A DNA stretch of 55,997 bases, from contig MTMO01000039.1 of NCBI GenBank assembly GCA_002011235.1, positions 1 to 55,997 on the forward strand, read 5' to 3'. How positions within the stretch are numbered: position 1 is the stretch's first letter; each line of letters begins with the position of its first letter. Shown here in pieces: positions 26,621 to 34,911 of the stretch. Under the pieces are notes generated by a model that did no database searches, was not told the DNA's origin, and saw only the letters and a program-made list of their open reading frames with translations. This DNA comes from Archaeoglobus sp. JdFR-27. GTDB taxonomy: Archaea > Halobacteriota > Archaeoglobi > Archaeoglobales > Archaeoglobaceae. The translations under genes were made by a program, and so were the position numbers.

Positions 26621-27145
26621 ATGGCAAGAAAGCCAGCGAGGATGTTCAAAAGGCTCGAAAGACCCCTTACGAAAAAGCAGTTTGTTGATGGAGTACCGGG
26701 GATAAGGGTTAGACAGTTTGATATGGGCAACAAGAACGCCAGCTTTCCGGTTAAACTAACTCTCGTTGCCAAAGAAGCTGTTCAGATTAGGGATACAGCC
26801 CTTGAGGCTGCAAGAATAGCTGCAAACAAGTTCGCTGCCAGAAGACTTGGAGGATCTAACTACTATCTCAAGCTCCGAATTTATCCCCACCACATTCTAA
26901 GGGAGCACAAAATGGCAGTAGGAGCTGGAGCAGACAGAATCTCACAAGGGATGAGGATGGCTTACGGCAGACCTGTTGGGAATGCAGCAAGAGTCTTTAA
27001 AGGAACGAAGATAATGAGCATTTGGGTGAGGCCAGAAGGCTTTGAAGTGGGTAAGAATGCTTTAAAGAGAGCTGGTTATAAACTTCCGACTACCACTCAG
27101 ATTCTGGTTGAAGAGGGAGCTGAACTCCTTAAGGGGAAGGTATAA
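26621..27145 (+). CDS. rpl10e: Large ribosomal subunit protein uL16 (L10e)
   Basis: 174 residues with the archaeal/eukaryotic L10e sequence throughout (ARKPARMFKRLERPLTKKQF, YYLKLRIYPHHILREHKM, GADRISQGMRMAYGRPVG). It sits at the 5S rRNA/tRNA corridor of the large subunit. GGAAGGTGAT lies five bases before the ATG, and a TATA-like CTTAAATAC box precedes it. It forms a single-gene unit here. Confidence 0.97.
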   Translation: MARKPARMFKRLERPLTKKQFVDGVPGIRVRQFDMGNKNASFPVKLTLVAKEAVQIRDTALEAARIAANKFAARRLGGSNYYLKLRIYPHHILREHKMAVGAGADRISQGMRMAYGRPVGNAARVFKGTKIMSIWVRPEGFEVGKNALKRAGYKLPTTTQILVEEGAELLKGKV

Positions 27146-27260
27146 GGTAGAACATAAGCAAGTAAAATGTAAGTGAATCATCTCAGAAGAACAGTCTTAG
27201 GACAATCTTAGAACGTCAGACTCCAAATTTTTTGGCTTCTTTACTCTGCTAAATTGATAA

Positions 27261-27290
27261 CGAACTTTAACGAACTTTAACGAACTTTAA
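27261..27290. repeat. 10-bp tandem repeat, three copies
   Basis: CGAACTTTAA occurs three times exactly in the 197-base gap between rpl10e and the next gene, with partial copies at each edge. Nothing else is recognisable in this gap except a T-rich element shortly before the following ATG. Confidence 0.8.
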
Positions 27291-27342
27291 CCAAATCAAA
27301 ACGGTTTTAAAACTTTTTTTCAAAATTGTATGGGGTATTGAG

Positions 27343-28599
27343 ATGTTAAGAATATCTTTTGACAAATTCAAAATACTACTCACGTTCAAGCTTTCCGGTT
27401 TGAGAACAAAAAGGATCTTTACACCTTATGGTGAGCTCATCGCAGGCAGAAAAGGTGGGTTCTCAGTCTCAGCAACTGTCTGCGAGAATAAAGAGCTAGC
27501 ACTGAAAAGAATAACTTTCAAGCTACATAAGCTTAACTTCGTCGTTGGAGAAGATAATAAAGAAGAGATTGAGCTTCAAGGGAAAAAAGTTGTATTCTGT
27601 AATCCTGAAGACTTCATTCGGTTCTTCAAAAACAAATTCGGATTTAAAGTTAGCCCAAGAGAGGTTGTCGAGTATGATATAATTGAAAAATTCATCGAGA
27701 GTTTCGAAGACAAAACGGAAGCCCTAGCAATCCTCAATTCGATGTATCTTCTTTACGTGTACAGAGAGTTTCCAGAAGTTTTCATCCACACAAAAGACAC
27801 GAGGGTGAGAATGGAAATAGAACCGGATATTCCATTACTTGAGAAAGTTAAGAACCTTGGTTACGGTTTTTCCCATCCGAAAACAAGGCATCCAAAGGTA
27901 AGGATGAACTACCTCACCGATGATGGAAGGGAGATCGCTAGAAGTGTGTTTGAGCACAAACTTAGAAAAAGCCTACCTGAAATTGAAACATTAATTGAAA
28001 AATTCGGAAGAAGAAAGATTTTCTTCATGACCTCTGGGACCCTTCAGAAAGATGGTATGTATTTGAAAGTCAGAGAATCAGATTCTGGGATGTCTTTAAA
28101 AGGTGACACAACTCCAAACATTCTTTCCAGGCTGTATATTTCTGATAAATCCCTTTTCAAAGAGTTAAAGGATGTTCAGACCCCTATACAGCTAATGTCG
28201 AGATTCATTACCTTATTCGCCATTTATGATGAAGCTGTAAAGTTCTTCAGTGAACTTGAAAAAATGGGTTTTGCGATAAAATCCAAAATTTTCTCAATAT
28301 GGGGTGTTGAACTCGGCACGGCTTACAGGGCACCTCTCGAACTTGCAGAATTTCTTATGGAACAATGCTACTTCGAGTTGGAAGATGAAGTTGTGGAGAA
28401 ATTTGTGAATCTCTTCACAGGTATGTATCTCAAAGCCATTGAAGGAGTGGCTGGAGAAAGAATGCTTAATGAACTTTTTATGGGTCTTGATATAGAGCCG
28501 ATTGATGTAAAGAAGACATCTGAAACTTCGCAGCTTGAAATGGCAGAGCTTGTCTCATCCATTCTTTCAGAAAACCAAGTTCATCAAAAATTGACTTGA
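27343..28599 (+). CDS. Uncharacterised protein
   Basis: 418 residues, soluble, lysine- and phenylalanine-rich, mixed alpha/beta, with no signal peptide, P-loop or metal motif that I can name. The central part YLTDDGREIARSVFEHKLRK recalls a winged-helix ending, and MTSGTLQKDGMYLKVRESDS follows. The organisation resembles large archaeal DUFs of the DUF505 kind, but I am not sure of that match. A T-rich TATA-like box upstream and a good ATG support a real gene. Neighbours (uL16, convergent ribB) give no functional clue. Confidence 0.7.
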   Translation: MLRISFDKFKILLTFKLSGLRTKRIFTPYGELIAGRKGGFSVSATVCENKELALKRITFKLHKLNFVVGEDNKEEIELQGKKVVFCNPEDFIRFFKNKFGFKVSPREVVEYDIIEKFIESFEDKTEALAILNSMYLLYVYREFPEVFIHTKDTRVRMEIEPDIPLLEKVKNLGYGFSHPKTRHPKVRMNYLTDDGREIARSVFEHKLRKSLPEIETLIEKFGRRKIFFMTSGTLQKDGMYLKVRESDSGMSLKGDTTPNILSRLYISDKSLFKELKDVQTPIQLMSRFITLFAIYDEAVKFFSELEKMGFAIKSKIFSIWGVELGTAYRAPLELAEFLMEQCYFELEDEVVEKFVNLFTGMYLKAIEGVAGERMLNELFMGLDIEPIDVKKTSETSQLEMAELVSSILSENQVHQKLT

Positions 28600-28652
28600 T
28601 TTAAGTGATTGGGTGATAGTAAAATTAGGATAAAACAAATCATAAAAACAAA

Positions 28653-29360
28653 TCATAGGAAAAGTTTAACTTTAACTTCTTTGAAGTCTCTATACTGTTC
28701 AACTATCTCTTTCCCCTGTACAAACGGTATTCCCTTTTCCTCAGCATACTCCATTGCCTTATCTTTTGTTAGAGCCTTTCCTGTTGATGCATCAAGCATC
28801 TCACATATCGCAACGGCTGGAGAAACTCCTGCCATCTCTGCAAGGGCTACGCTAAGCTCAGTCTGACCAACTCTATCGTAAGTAAGATTTATAGCGGCTT
28901 TTAAAACAGCTACATGCCCAGGAGATCGAAACTCGCTTGCAAGATCGAACTCTCCGTTTGTCATCACCATATCAACTACTTCCCCAAGCCTTCTTATGGT
29001 TAGAGATCGATCTATATCTGTTACCCCAGTAAACGTATCCCTATGATTTATCCAGAGGGCAAAAGAGGATCGAGAGTCGTATTTTATGTCATTTCCCCTA
29101 CTCAATGGTAAAAGTTCTGGATATTTTTCGCTTGCTGCAGTGAGAACGTCGTGCATAAATGGTATGCCTAGTTTATCAGCCGCTATCGGATGCAAAGCGA
29201 CGCAGATCAGACCTCCGCCGTCGATCCTCATCATCGCAACATCTTGGGGTGTTACGTTAACGGCTGGGATAGCGATATCTGTCTCGCCCTCACGATGATC
29301 GAAATCGTAAAGCAGTACAGCCTCTCCTTTCCTGAACGCTTTTAAAGCCTCGTCTATCAT
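28653..29360 (-). CDS. ribB: 3,4-dihydroxy-2-butanone 4-phosphate synthase
   Basis: 235 residues. The substrate/Mg loop is DFDHREGETDIAIPA, followed by MRIDGGGLICVAL, DRSLTIR and RSPGHVAVLKA, with His and Glu ligands. It makes the four-carbon riboflavin precursor from ribulose 5-phosphate. The start overlaps the upstream riboflavin kinase stop by four bases (ATGA), so the two are translationally coupled. Confidence 0.95.
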   Translation of the reverse strand: MIDEALKAFRKGEAVLLYDFDHREGETDIAIPAVNVTPQDVAMMRIDGGGLICVALHPIAADKLGIPFMHDVLTAASEKYPELLPLSRGNDIKYDSRSSFALWINHRDTFTGVTDIDRSLTIRRLGEVVDMVMTNGEFDLASEFRSPGHVAVLKAAINLTYDRVGQTELSVALAEMAGVSPAVAICEMLDASTGKALTKDKAMEYAEEKGIPFVQGKEIVEQYRDFKEVKVKLFL

Positions 29361-30034
29361 AGAAACACCTCCACCTCGATAAAATCACCATCTTTGAGAT
29401 TCATCTTGTCTCGAAGCTTTACGGGAGAAATGACTTCGAGCACATCCTTTGGATAGTGAGTTCTTTGAGGCAAAACGACTGCTCCTTCAAATCCCCCGAC
29501 TCGGCACTTAAATGCTTTTACCTCACCAAAAGTCCTGTCTTCCGTCTTGAATCCATGGATCATTATACCCTCTTCCTCATCAATTCTCCTTCTCAGATAA
29601 GCCTGCTCTTTTGGAAGTTTTAGATTGAGAGTTCCAGGATATGGATCAAAACCCAGCTTCTCCCTGAACTGCTTCCTGTAACCCTCCAGCGAAACGTAGT
29701 ATCTCCCTTCTCCTACTCCACTCATCACTTTTCCTCTGATGAAAATCTCCTCAACTCCCTCGAAGATCCTTTTGTAATCTAAGTATTCCCGATAGAGGAG
29801 CTTCTCCCCCTCTTCAGTAATCACAATATACTGTCCATCTTTTTCTAGAGTCCTTATAATGTATCCGTTCTCTTCCAGTTCCTTAAGCTTCCTTGCAGCC
29901 GTTTGAAAGCTTTGATCGATTCTCTCTCCAAGCTCTTTGGAGCTAAGCTTCACAACCCTCTTATGGGCGTCCATAAGTGCCAGCTGCTTCAGTATCGACA
30001 ACATCTCAGTATCGAGAAGTTTCTCAAGAACCAT
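29357..30034 (-). CDS. ribK: CTP-dependent riboflavin kinase with N-terminal winged helix (RbkR type)
   Basis: 225 residues from the ATG at 30034; the frame is open eight codons further to a TTG at 30058. The N-terminal winged helix (about 15-80, SSKELGERIDQSFQTAARKL) precedes the kinase domain (VMSGVGEGRYYVSLEGYRKQ, GFDPYPGTLNLKL, HYPKDVLEVISPVKLR). Such fusions act as both riboflavin kinase and repressor of riboflavin genes in archaea. It forms an operon with ribB. Confidence 0.92.
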   Translation of the reverse strand: MVLEKLLDTEMLSILKQLALMDAHKRVVKLSSKELGERIDQSFQTAARKLKELEENGYIIRTLEKDGQYIVITEEGEKLLYREYLDYKRIFEGVEEIFIRGKVMSGVGEGRYYVSLEGYRKQFREKLGFDPYPGTLNLKLPKEQAYLRRRIDEEEGIMIHGFKTEDRTFGEVKAFKCRVGGFEGAVVLPQRTHYPKDVLEVISPVKLRDKMNLKDGDFIEVEVFL

Positions 30035-30063
30035 ATAAATTTTTTGGAAGCCTCTCAAAAATA

Positions 30064-30080
30064 GTAAGATTAATCATTAC
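30064..30080 (-). promoter_or_regulatory. Candidate operator upstream of ribK-ribB
   Basis: GTAA-GATTAATC-A-TTAC: a perfect 8-base palindrome (GATTAATC, 68-75) flanked by GTAA/TTAC in opposite orientation with a one-base offset, 30 bases upstream of the chosen ribK start. The ribK product carries a DNA-binding domain, so autoregulation here is reasonable but inferred from symmetry and position only. Confidence 0.3.
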
Positions 30081-30098
30081 CTTCTTTGTCTCCACTTT

Positions 30099-30191
30099 CT
30101 ACCTGTTTTGATATATCATGATGTAATAGAGTGCAAGCAGAAAGACCACTCCGAGGATCAGGGCAATTGCAGCCACATCTCCGCGGCCCAT
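30099..30191 (-). CDS. 30-residue single-helix membrane peptide
   Basis: A short reading frame: start MGRGDVAA, then a hydrophobic span IALILGVVFLLALYYIMI (residues 9-26) and the polar end YQNR. It makes one good transmembrane helix with a short charged N-terminus. On the minus strand a TTTATATC element lies about 25-30 bases before the ATG, as expected for a leaderless gene. It sits in front of ribK and may be in the same transcript. No function is known to me. Confidence 0.6.
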   Translation of the reverse strand: MGRGDVAAIALILGVVFLLALYYIMIYQNR

Positions 30192-30270
30192 AAAAATATG
30201 TTGATCTCAAAAGATATAAACCCCTCAGAAAAAAATGATTGGGAGAAGTTATTAAGATTTTATTAAGATT

Positions 30271-31857
30271 TTAAGAGAACATCTCTTTCAAAACTCTCTT
30301 ATTTATCTTCCCAACGCTCGTTTTTGGTATCTCTTCTACGAAAACGATCTTGTCAGGCAATGCCCACTTCGTTATCTTTCCCTCTTCCACGAATTTCTCC
30401 ATGTGCTTTCTGATATCATCTTCGCTAATCTTTGTCTTATCGTCCACTTTGAGTATCAGCATGGGCCTCTCTCCCCACTTCTCGTCAGGAATTCCGATAG
30501 CAGCAGCCTCAAGTACGGCAGGATGCAGGCTTGCAAGATTTTCAAGAGTGAGCGAAGATATCCACTCTCCTCCGCTCTTTATAACATCCTTAACCCTATC
30601 GACGATCGTAAGGTATCCATACTTGTCGACAACAGCGATATCGCCCGTGTGCAGCCATCCTCCTTCCCACAGCTCCTTCGTCTTCTCCTCATCTTTGTAG
30701 TATGCCTGCGTTAACCAAGGAGCTCTGACGACGATCTCTCCCATCTCCTTCTCGTCAGGCTTAACGTCTATCCAGCCATCTTTGATAACTCTAACATAAA
30801 CCAAAGGTACGGGAAATCCTGTCTTTATCAGATAGTCGACTTCATCTTCAACATCCTTGAGCTCGGGTTTAAGGTTTGCGGCCGTTAGCAGGGGGCAGGT
30901 TTCTGACATTCCATAGCCTGCCATCACGTTTATTCCCTTTTCAATTGCCCTTTGAGCGAGTCCCTTGTTCAGCTTTGAGCCTCCAATGACCATTTTCCAT
31001 CCTGGAAGCTTGAAACCTTCCGGCATCGCCGTTACGATCATGTTCAGAATTGTCGGCACGCAGTGGCTGAAGGTGACTTTCTCCTCCAAGACCAGCTTTA
31101 GAATCATCTGAGGCTCATATCTGCCCGGATATACCTGTTTGTTTCCAAGCATCGTTGTCATGTATGGCACTCCCCAGGCATGTACGTGGAACATTGGCGT
31201 TAAGGGCATGTAGACATCGCTGCTTCCAATTCTTGTTGGGGTGTCGTAAGAGGTGAAAGCCGTAATCAATCCGAATGTATGCAAAACAATCTGCCTGTGC
31301 GTGAAGAATACTCCCTTCGGCCTTCCTGTTGTGCCAGTCGTATAGCTCATCGTTGCAACGGTGTTCTCATCTAAATCAGGAAAGTCATAGTGGCTATCAG
31401 CTTGCCCGAGCAATTCCTCGTACTCCAAATCCGTTAAATCCGTCTTGTAATCTCCATCCTTAAGCAAAACGAACCTGTCAACGCTGAGCTTGTCTCTAAC
31501 AGACTCTATCAAAGGAACGAAGTCACTATACACGAGCACAAGATCATCTTCAGCATGGTTCATCGTATAAACGAGATCTTCTGGAGAGAGCCTAACGTTA
31601 ACTGTATGCATTATGGCCCCCATCATTGGAATGGCAAAATAGCATTCCAGATAGCGATGGCTGTCCCAGTCTAATACGGCTACCTTGTCTCCCTTCTTTA
31701 TTCCCAGATCTTTTAATGCGTTGGCCAACCTGTGAACTCTCTCATACATGTCTTTGTACGTGTATCTTAGAAGATCCCTGTAAACGATTTCTTGTTCCGG
31801 AGCCCATCTCACGCCGTGCTCTAATATGTGTTTTATAAGGAGTTGGAAGTTGTACAT
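30271..31857 (-). CDS. Acyl-CoA synthetase (AMP-forming), medium/long-chain type
   Basis: 528 residues. Core motifs are YTTGTTGRPKGVFFTH (AMP/phosphate loop), GYGMSETCPL, WLHTGDIAVVDKYG, VKDVIKSGGEWIS (hinge) and the C-terminal KTSVGKINKRVLKE with the acyl-adenylation lysine. It activates fatty acids to acyl-CoA for beta-oxidation, in keeping with fatty-acid use by Archaeoglobales. The ATG has a TATA-like ATTTAAAAATTT box about 25 bases upstream and no RBS. The following ~240 bases (31858-32097) contain only AT-rich spacer and a weak hairpin near 32008-32025. Confidence 0.93.
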   Translation of the reverse strand: MYNFQLLIKHILEHGVRWAPEQEIVYRDLLRYTYKDMYERVHRLANALKDLGIKKGDKVAVLDWDSHRYLECYFAIPMMGAIMHTVNVRLSPEDLVYTMNHAEDDLVLVYSDFVPLIESVRDKLSVDRFVLLKDGDYKTDLTDLEYEELLGQADSHYDFPDLDENTVATMSYTTGTTGRPKGVFFTHRQIVLHTFGLITAFTSYDTPTRIGSSDVYMPLTPMFHVHAWGVPYMTTMLGNKQVYPGRYEPQMILKLVLEEKVTFSHCVPTILNMIVTAMPEGFKLPGWKMVIGGSKLNKGLAQRAIEKGINVMAGYGMSETCPLLTAANLKPELKDVEDEVDYLIKTGFPVPLVYVRVIKDGWIDVKPDEKEMGEIVVRAPWLTQAYYKDEEKTKELWEGGWLHTGDIAVVDKYGYLTIVDRVKDVIKSGGEWISSLTLENLASLHPAVLEAAAIGIPDEKWGERPMLILKVDDKTKISEDDIRKHMEKFVEEGKITKWALPDKIVFVEEIPKTSVGKINKRVLKEMFS

Positions 31858-32097
31858 GGGTTTAGTTGACCAAAAATTTTTAAATAATTTTCTTTTTTTA
31901 GAAAAATAGATTATAATAATTTTCTAGTGGTTCTTAATCCATATTTAAGCTTTTCTACATCTTAATTTTAAATTGTTAGAATTGAACGAGGATAGGGTAG
32001 ATGCAGCTATGCGATGGTTTAGCATCGATCAAAAAATTTGGCCATCTCTTCGTTGGAGATCAACTCGATTTAACTTCAAGCTAGAACATTTGTGAAT

Positions 32098-32601
32098 TTA
32101 GTATAATAGACTTTTATATTCCGGATGTTTCTTCATATCTTCAAAAACCCATACCATTCTATCCAAAAACCACATTTTTGCCATGTAAATTAGTATCATC
32201 CCACACAAAGTTGCCCAGAAGTGCAGTTGGTATAATCCAACTACCAGAAATACACCTCCGACAATTTGCAGTAAAGTTAATATGGTGACGATGGTTTTAT
32301 GATGTTCGGGCACCTTTATCTGACCTCTGTTCGCCCAGATTCTCTCGCCAAGAACGCTCTTTGCCGACCAACTATCTGTTGTCTTTGGTTTTTCGAAAAA
32401 TCTGGGGTTGATGTACATCCAAAGCAGAATGATGGAGATTGGTATCAGAGCGTACCATCCTATCCACAGCCTACTCCAGATGCTGATAACCAAGAAAGGC
32501 AGTATAATGAATCTCGTCCATATACTTATCGGATTGGCATGCCTTAACCATTCTTCATCGTTTAGGCCAAAGAATCTGCCTATCCTTTTTTCAAATGTCA
32601 T
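32098..32601 (-). CDS. DUF6653-like membrane protein
   Basis: 167 residues from the ATG at 32601; a TTG at 32640 lies inside ftr and is less likely. It has four predicted membrane helices in two pairs and a conserved N-terminus FGLNDEEWLRHANPISIWTR. A second block is the cytoplasmic stretch KPKTTDSWSAKSVLGERIW. This matches what I recall of the DUF6653 family; no activity is known. It overlaps ftr's 3' region frame boundary closely and is probably co-transcribed. Confidence 0.78.
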   Translation of the reverse strand: MTFEKRIGRFFGLNDEEWLRHANPISIWTRFIILPFLVISIWSRLWIGWYALIPISIILLWMYINPRFFEKPKTTDSWSAKSVLGERIWANRGQIKVPEHHKTIVTILTLLQIVGGVFLVVGLYQLHFWATLCGMILIYMAKMWFLDRMVWVFEDMKKHPEYKSLLY

Positions 32602-32623
32602 GACAATCAAAAATAAAAATAAA

Positions 32624-33532
32624 TCAAGAATACTCTTCAAGAATATCCTTCAGATATATCTTGTGCTGCCCGAGCTTTCCTTCATAGTTCCCGCTTGATA
32701 TTCTTACAACCCCATCAACCTTGCTCGCAACCTCCATGCAAACGTACATCGCCCTCTTAAGCACATCCAGGTTTATTCCATTTATGACTATCTCTGGAAT
32801 CGATTTCACACCATCCGGGACCATTGAATCGGGGATCTTGTTCTTGAGGGTTGGGCAGAAGTAATGGTTAGTTGTCGGGCCGATTTCAGGATACTTCGTT
32901 TCAGGTTTCGAGCCAGCCGAGCAAATTCCAAATGATGTTATAACTCCATCTATCTCCTTTAATGCCTCGACGGCAAGCTCTCCAGCTTCCAAGGCAGCCT
33001 CCTCGCTCTCACAGAAGTACCAGATGTTTCCACCTGCTATTCCTTCAGCGTATCCAATGTATCTCTCGATTATGAACTCTCCAAACATTATCGGAACCCT
33101 TATCATTTTCCTTCCCCAAAGCTCCTCTTCCCATTCATATCCATCACCACATCTTCCAACGTTTAATTCGGCGTCGAACTTTGTGTCGCTATCGGTTGCG
33201 TTGAAGACCCTTGTTGTTGGCACGACAAGCACACCCTGTCTCAACCTCTTGCTCATTTCTCTCATCAGAACGTCAAGAAACTTTTTGCTCTTCTGAACCC
33301 AGACCTGAGCTATCGCTCCATGTCTTCCATCGGGTGTCTCCTCAGGAGAGAGCCATCGATCTATCCCTCCTTCCGACTCCCCAAAAACAGTCGATGGAAG
33401 GGCTGTAGAGCCGTAGGCGGCGTTTTTAAGCAACCACTTATGCTTTGCGGTTATGATAAATCTCGAATAGATTCCATCAAAAGCCTCGCAGTATGTATCA
33501 TCTACCGGTATTCCATTCAGTTCAAGTCCCAT
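32624..33532 (-). CDS. ftr: Formylmethanofuran:tetrahydromethanopterin formyltransferase
   Basis: 302 residues from the ATG at 33532 (MGLELNGIPVDDTYCEAFDG), full length for Ftr; a TTG five codons upstream is less likely. Family blocks GGNIWYFCESEEAA and GPTTNHYFCPTLK are present, and the protein is acidic. It moves the formyl group between methanofuran and H4MPT in the C1 (reductive or oxidative acetyl-CoA) pathway used by Archaeoglobales and methanogens. A TTTTATCTTTTA box about 25 bases upstream suggests a leaderless start. Confidence 0.96.
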   Translation of the reverse strand: MGLELNGIPVDDTYCEAFDGIYSRFIITAKHKWLLKNAAYGSTALPSTVFGESEGGIDRWLSPEETPDGRHGAIAQVWVQKSKKFLDVLMREMSKRLRQGVLVVPTTRVFNATDSDTKFDAELNVGRCGDGYEWEEELWGRKMIRVPIMFGEFIIERYIGYAEGIAGGNIWYFCESEEAALEAGELAVEALKEIDGVITSFGICSAGSKPETKYPEIGPTTNHYFCPTLKNKIPDSMVPDGVKSIPEIVINGINLDVLKRAMYVCMEVASKVDGVVRISSGNYEGKLGQHKIYLKDILEEYS

Positions 33533-33632
33533 GTAACTGAAAGGCAAATAAAAGATAAAAGAGTTTCTGGTTAGAAGTGGAGGTAAACGAATATTAAGTT
33601 AGATATAAACTTGAAAAGTTAAAGATTAGTTT

Positions 33633-33791
33633 TTATCCCGGTTTGTAAAAACCACAACCTCTGAATTTTATCTCTCCATTCTCAAATCTTTCCCTCCAGC
33701 CCGGAAATGTTCGGAGTATGCGTGTTTCAAACCAGATACACTGTCTTCTCCCTCCATCAATTTCATAGAATCTGCAATCATCACACCTCAT
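33633..33791 (-). CDS. Small four-cysteine protein (zinc-ribbon-like)
   Basis: 52 residues: MRCDDCRFYEIDGGRRQC, then a W/F/R-rich middle, then RGCGFYKPG. Cysteines are at 3, 6, 18 and 46, a spacing able to bind zinc or an iron-sulfur cluster. It lies alone in the gap between ftr and the divergent rtcA gene and shares the promoter region with rtcA. The ordered cysteines, ATG, and proper stop support a real gene; no function is known to me. Confidence 0.65.
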   Translation of the reverse strand: MRCDDCRFYEIDGGRRQCIWFETRILRTFPGWRERFENGEIKFRGCGFYKPG

Positions 33792-33880
33792 AAGTCAAAT
33801 TTATTTGATTGATATTTAAGTTTTTTTGATTTCTGTTGCGAAGGTCAGATAGGTTTTATAGTTGGTCTGATAATTCGGAA

Positions 33881-34885
33881 ATGATGATAGAAATCGATGG
33901 TAGTTACGGTGAGGGTGGGGGACAGATCTTGAGAGCTGCGATATCCCTTTCATGCCTTACTGGGAAAGCTGTTAGGATTTCGAATATTAGGGCAAACCGC
34001 CCTAAGCCGGGTTTGGCAGCTCAGCATTTGAAAGGTATTAAAGCTGCGAAGAAGCTTACAGATGCTGAGGTTGAAGGACTGAGACTGGGATCGAAAACTG
34101 TTATCTTCAAGCCAGGGGAAGTCAGATCAGGGAGATTCAGGATTGATATCGGAACGGCAGGGAGTATTACATTGATTCTCCAATCCATTCTCCTTCCCTC
34201 ACTCATTGAAAGATGTGAGTTCACGATTAGCGGAGGCACAGATGTGAAATGGTCTCCTACTGCCGACTATTTTAAAAATGTGACACTTCCAGCCCTTTCC
34301 CTGTTTGGAGTGAAATGTGAATTTGAAGTGCTAAGGAGAGGGTACTATCCTAAGGGAGGTGGCATAGTAAGAGTAAAAACTGAGAAATCAAGCCTCAATG
34401 GCTTTGATTTTAAAGATTACTCGGGCGATGAAATTATAAAAGGTATAAGCCACTGTTCAAATCTCCCCGATCACGTGGCAAGAAGACAGGCAGAGGCTGC
34501 AAAGGCTTTTCTAGAAAAGCAGGGCTTTGAAACAGAGATAGAGGCCAAAGTAGTTAGAGGTGAATCAACTGGTAGTGTGATAACCTTATGGAGAAGTTTT
34601 AAAGGTGGAAGCTCGCTTGGAGAAAGAGGTAAGAGGGCTGAAAAAGTTGGAGAGGAGGCAGCGTTGAATTTAGCAAACGAATTGAATGCTGGAGGAGTCG
34701 TTGACAGACATTTGGCTGACCAGCTCATGGTCTTCGCTGCTGTTGCAAATGGTAAGAGCTCTTACACCACAACCGAGGTTACCCTGCATCAGAAGAGCAA
34801 TGCATACGTTATTGAGAAATTCTTAGGAGACGTTATAAAATTTGATAACAGAAGGATAGAAATAGTTGGAACTGGATTGCTTTAA
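33881..34885 (+). CDS. rtcA: RNA 3'-terminal phosphate cyclase
   Basis: 334 residues from ATG 33881 (33884 is equally possible), starting MMIEIDGSYGEGGGQILRAA, the canonical RtcA beginning. The NRPKPGLAAQHL motif and the C-terminal VDRHLADQLMVFAA with the catalytic histidine that accepts AMP are present. It converts 3'-phosphate RNA ends to 2',3'-cyclic phosphate. The reading frame opens at a TTG 15 codons earlier, but GTTTTATA lies 28 bases before 33881, fitting a leaderless start. Confidence 0.94.
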   Translation: MMIEIDGSYGEGGGQILRAAISLSCLTGKAVRISNIRANRPKPGLAAQHLKGIKAAKKLTDAEVEGLRLGSKTVIFKPGEVRSGRFRIDIGTAGSITLILQSILLPSLIERCEFTISGGTDVKWSPTADYFKNVTLPALSLFGVKCEFEVLRRGYYPKGGGIVRVKTEKSSLNGFDFKDYSGDEIIKGISHCSNLPDHVARRQAEAAKAFLEKQGFETEIEAKVVRGESTGSVITLWRSFKGGSSLGERGKRAEKVGEEAALNLANELNAGGVVDRHLADQLMVFAAVANGKSSYTTTEVTLHQKSNAYVIEKFLGDVIKFDNRRIEIVGTGLL

Positions 34886-34911
34886 TTGCCATTCGAATTA
34901 CCATTTATCAC

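Noticed and set aside
32000-32030. Weak hairpin in the spacer after the acyl-CoA synthetase promoter (GCGATG...GCATCG)
   Set aside because: Stem of only five bases and no neighbouring feature to explain it.
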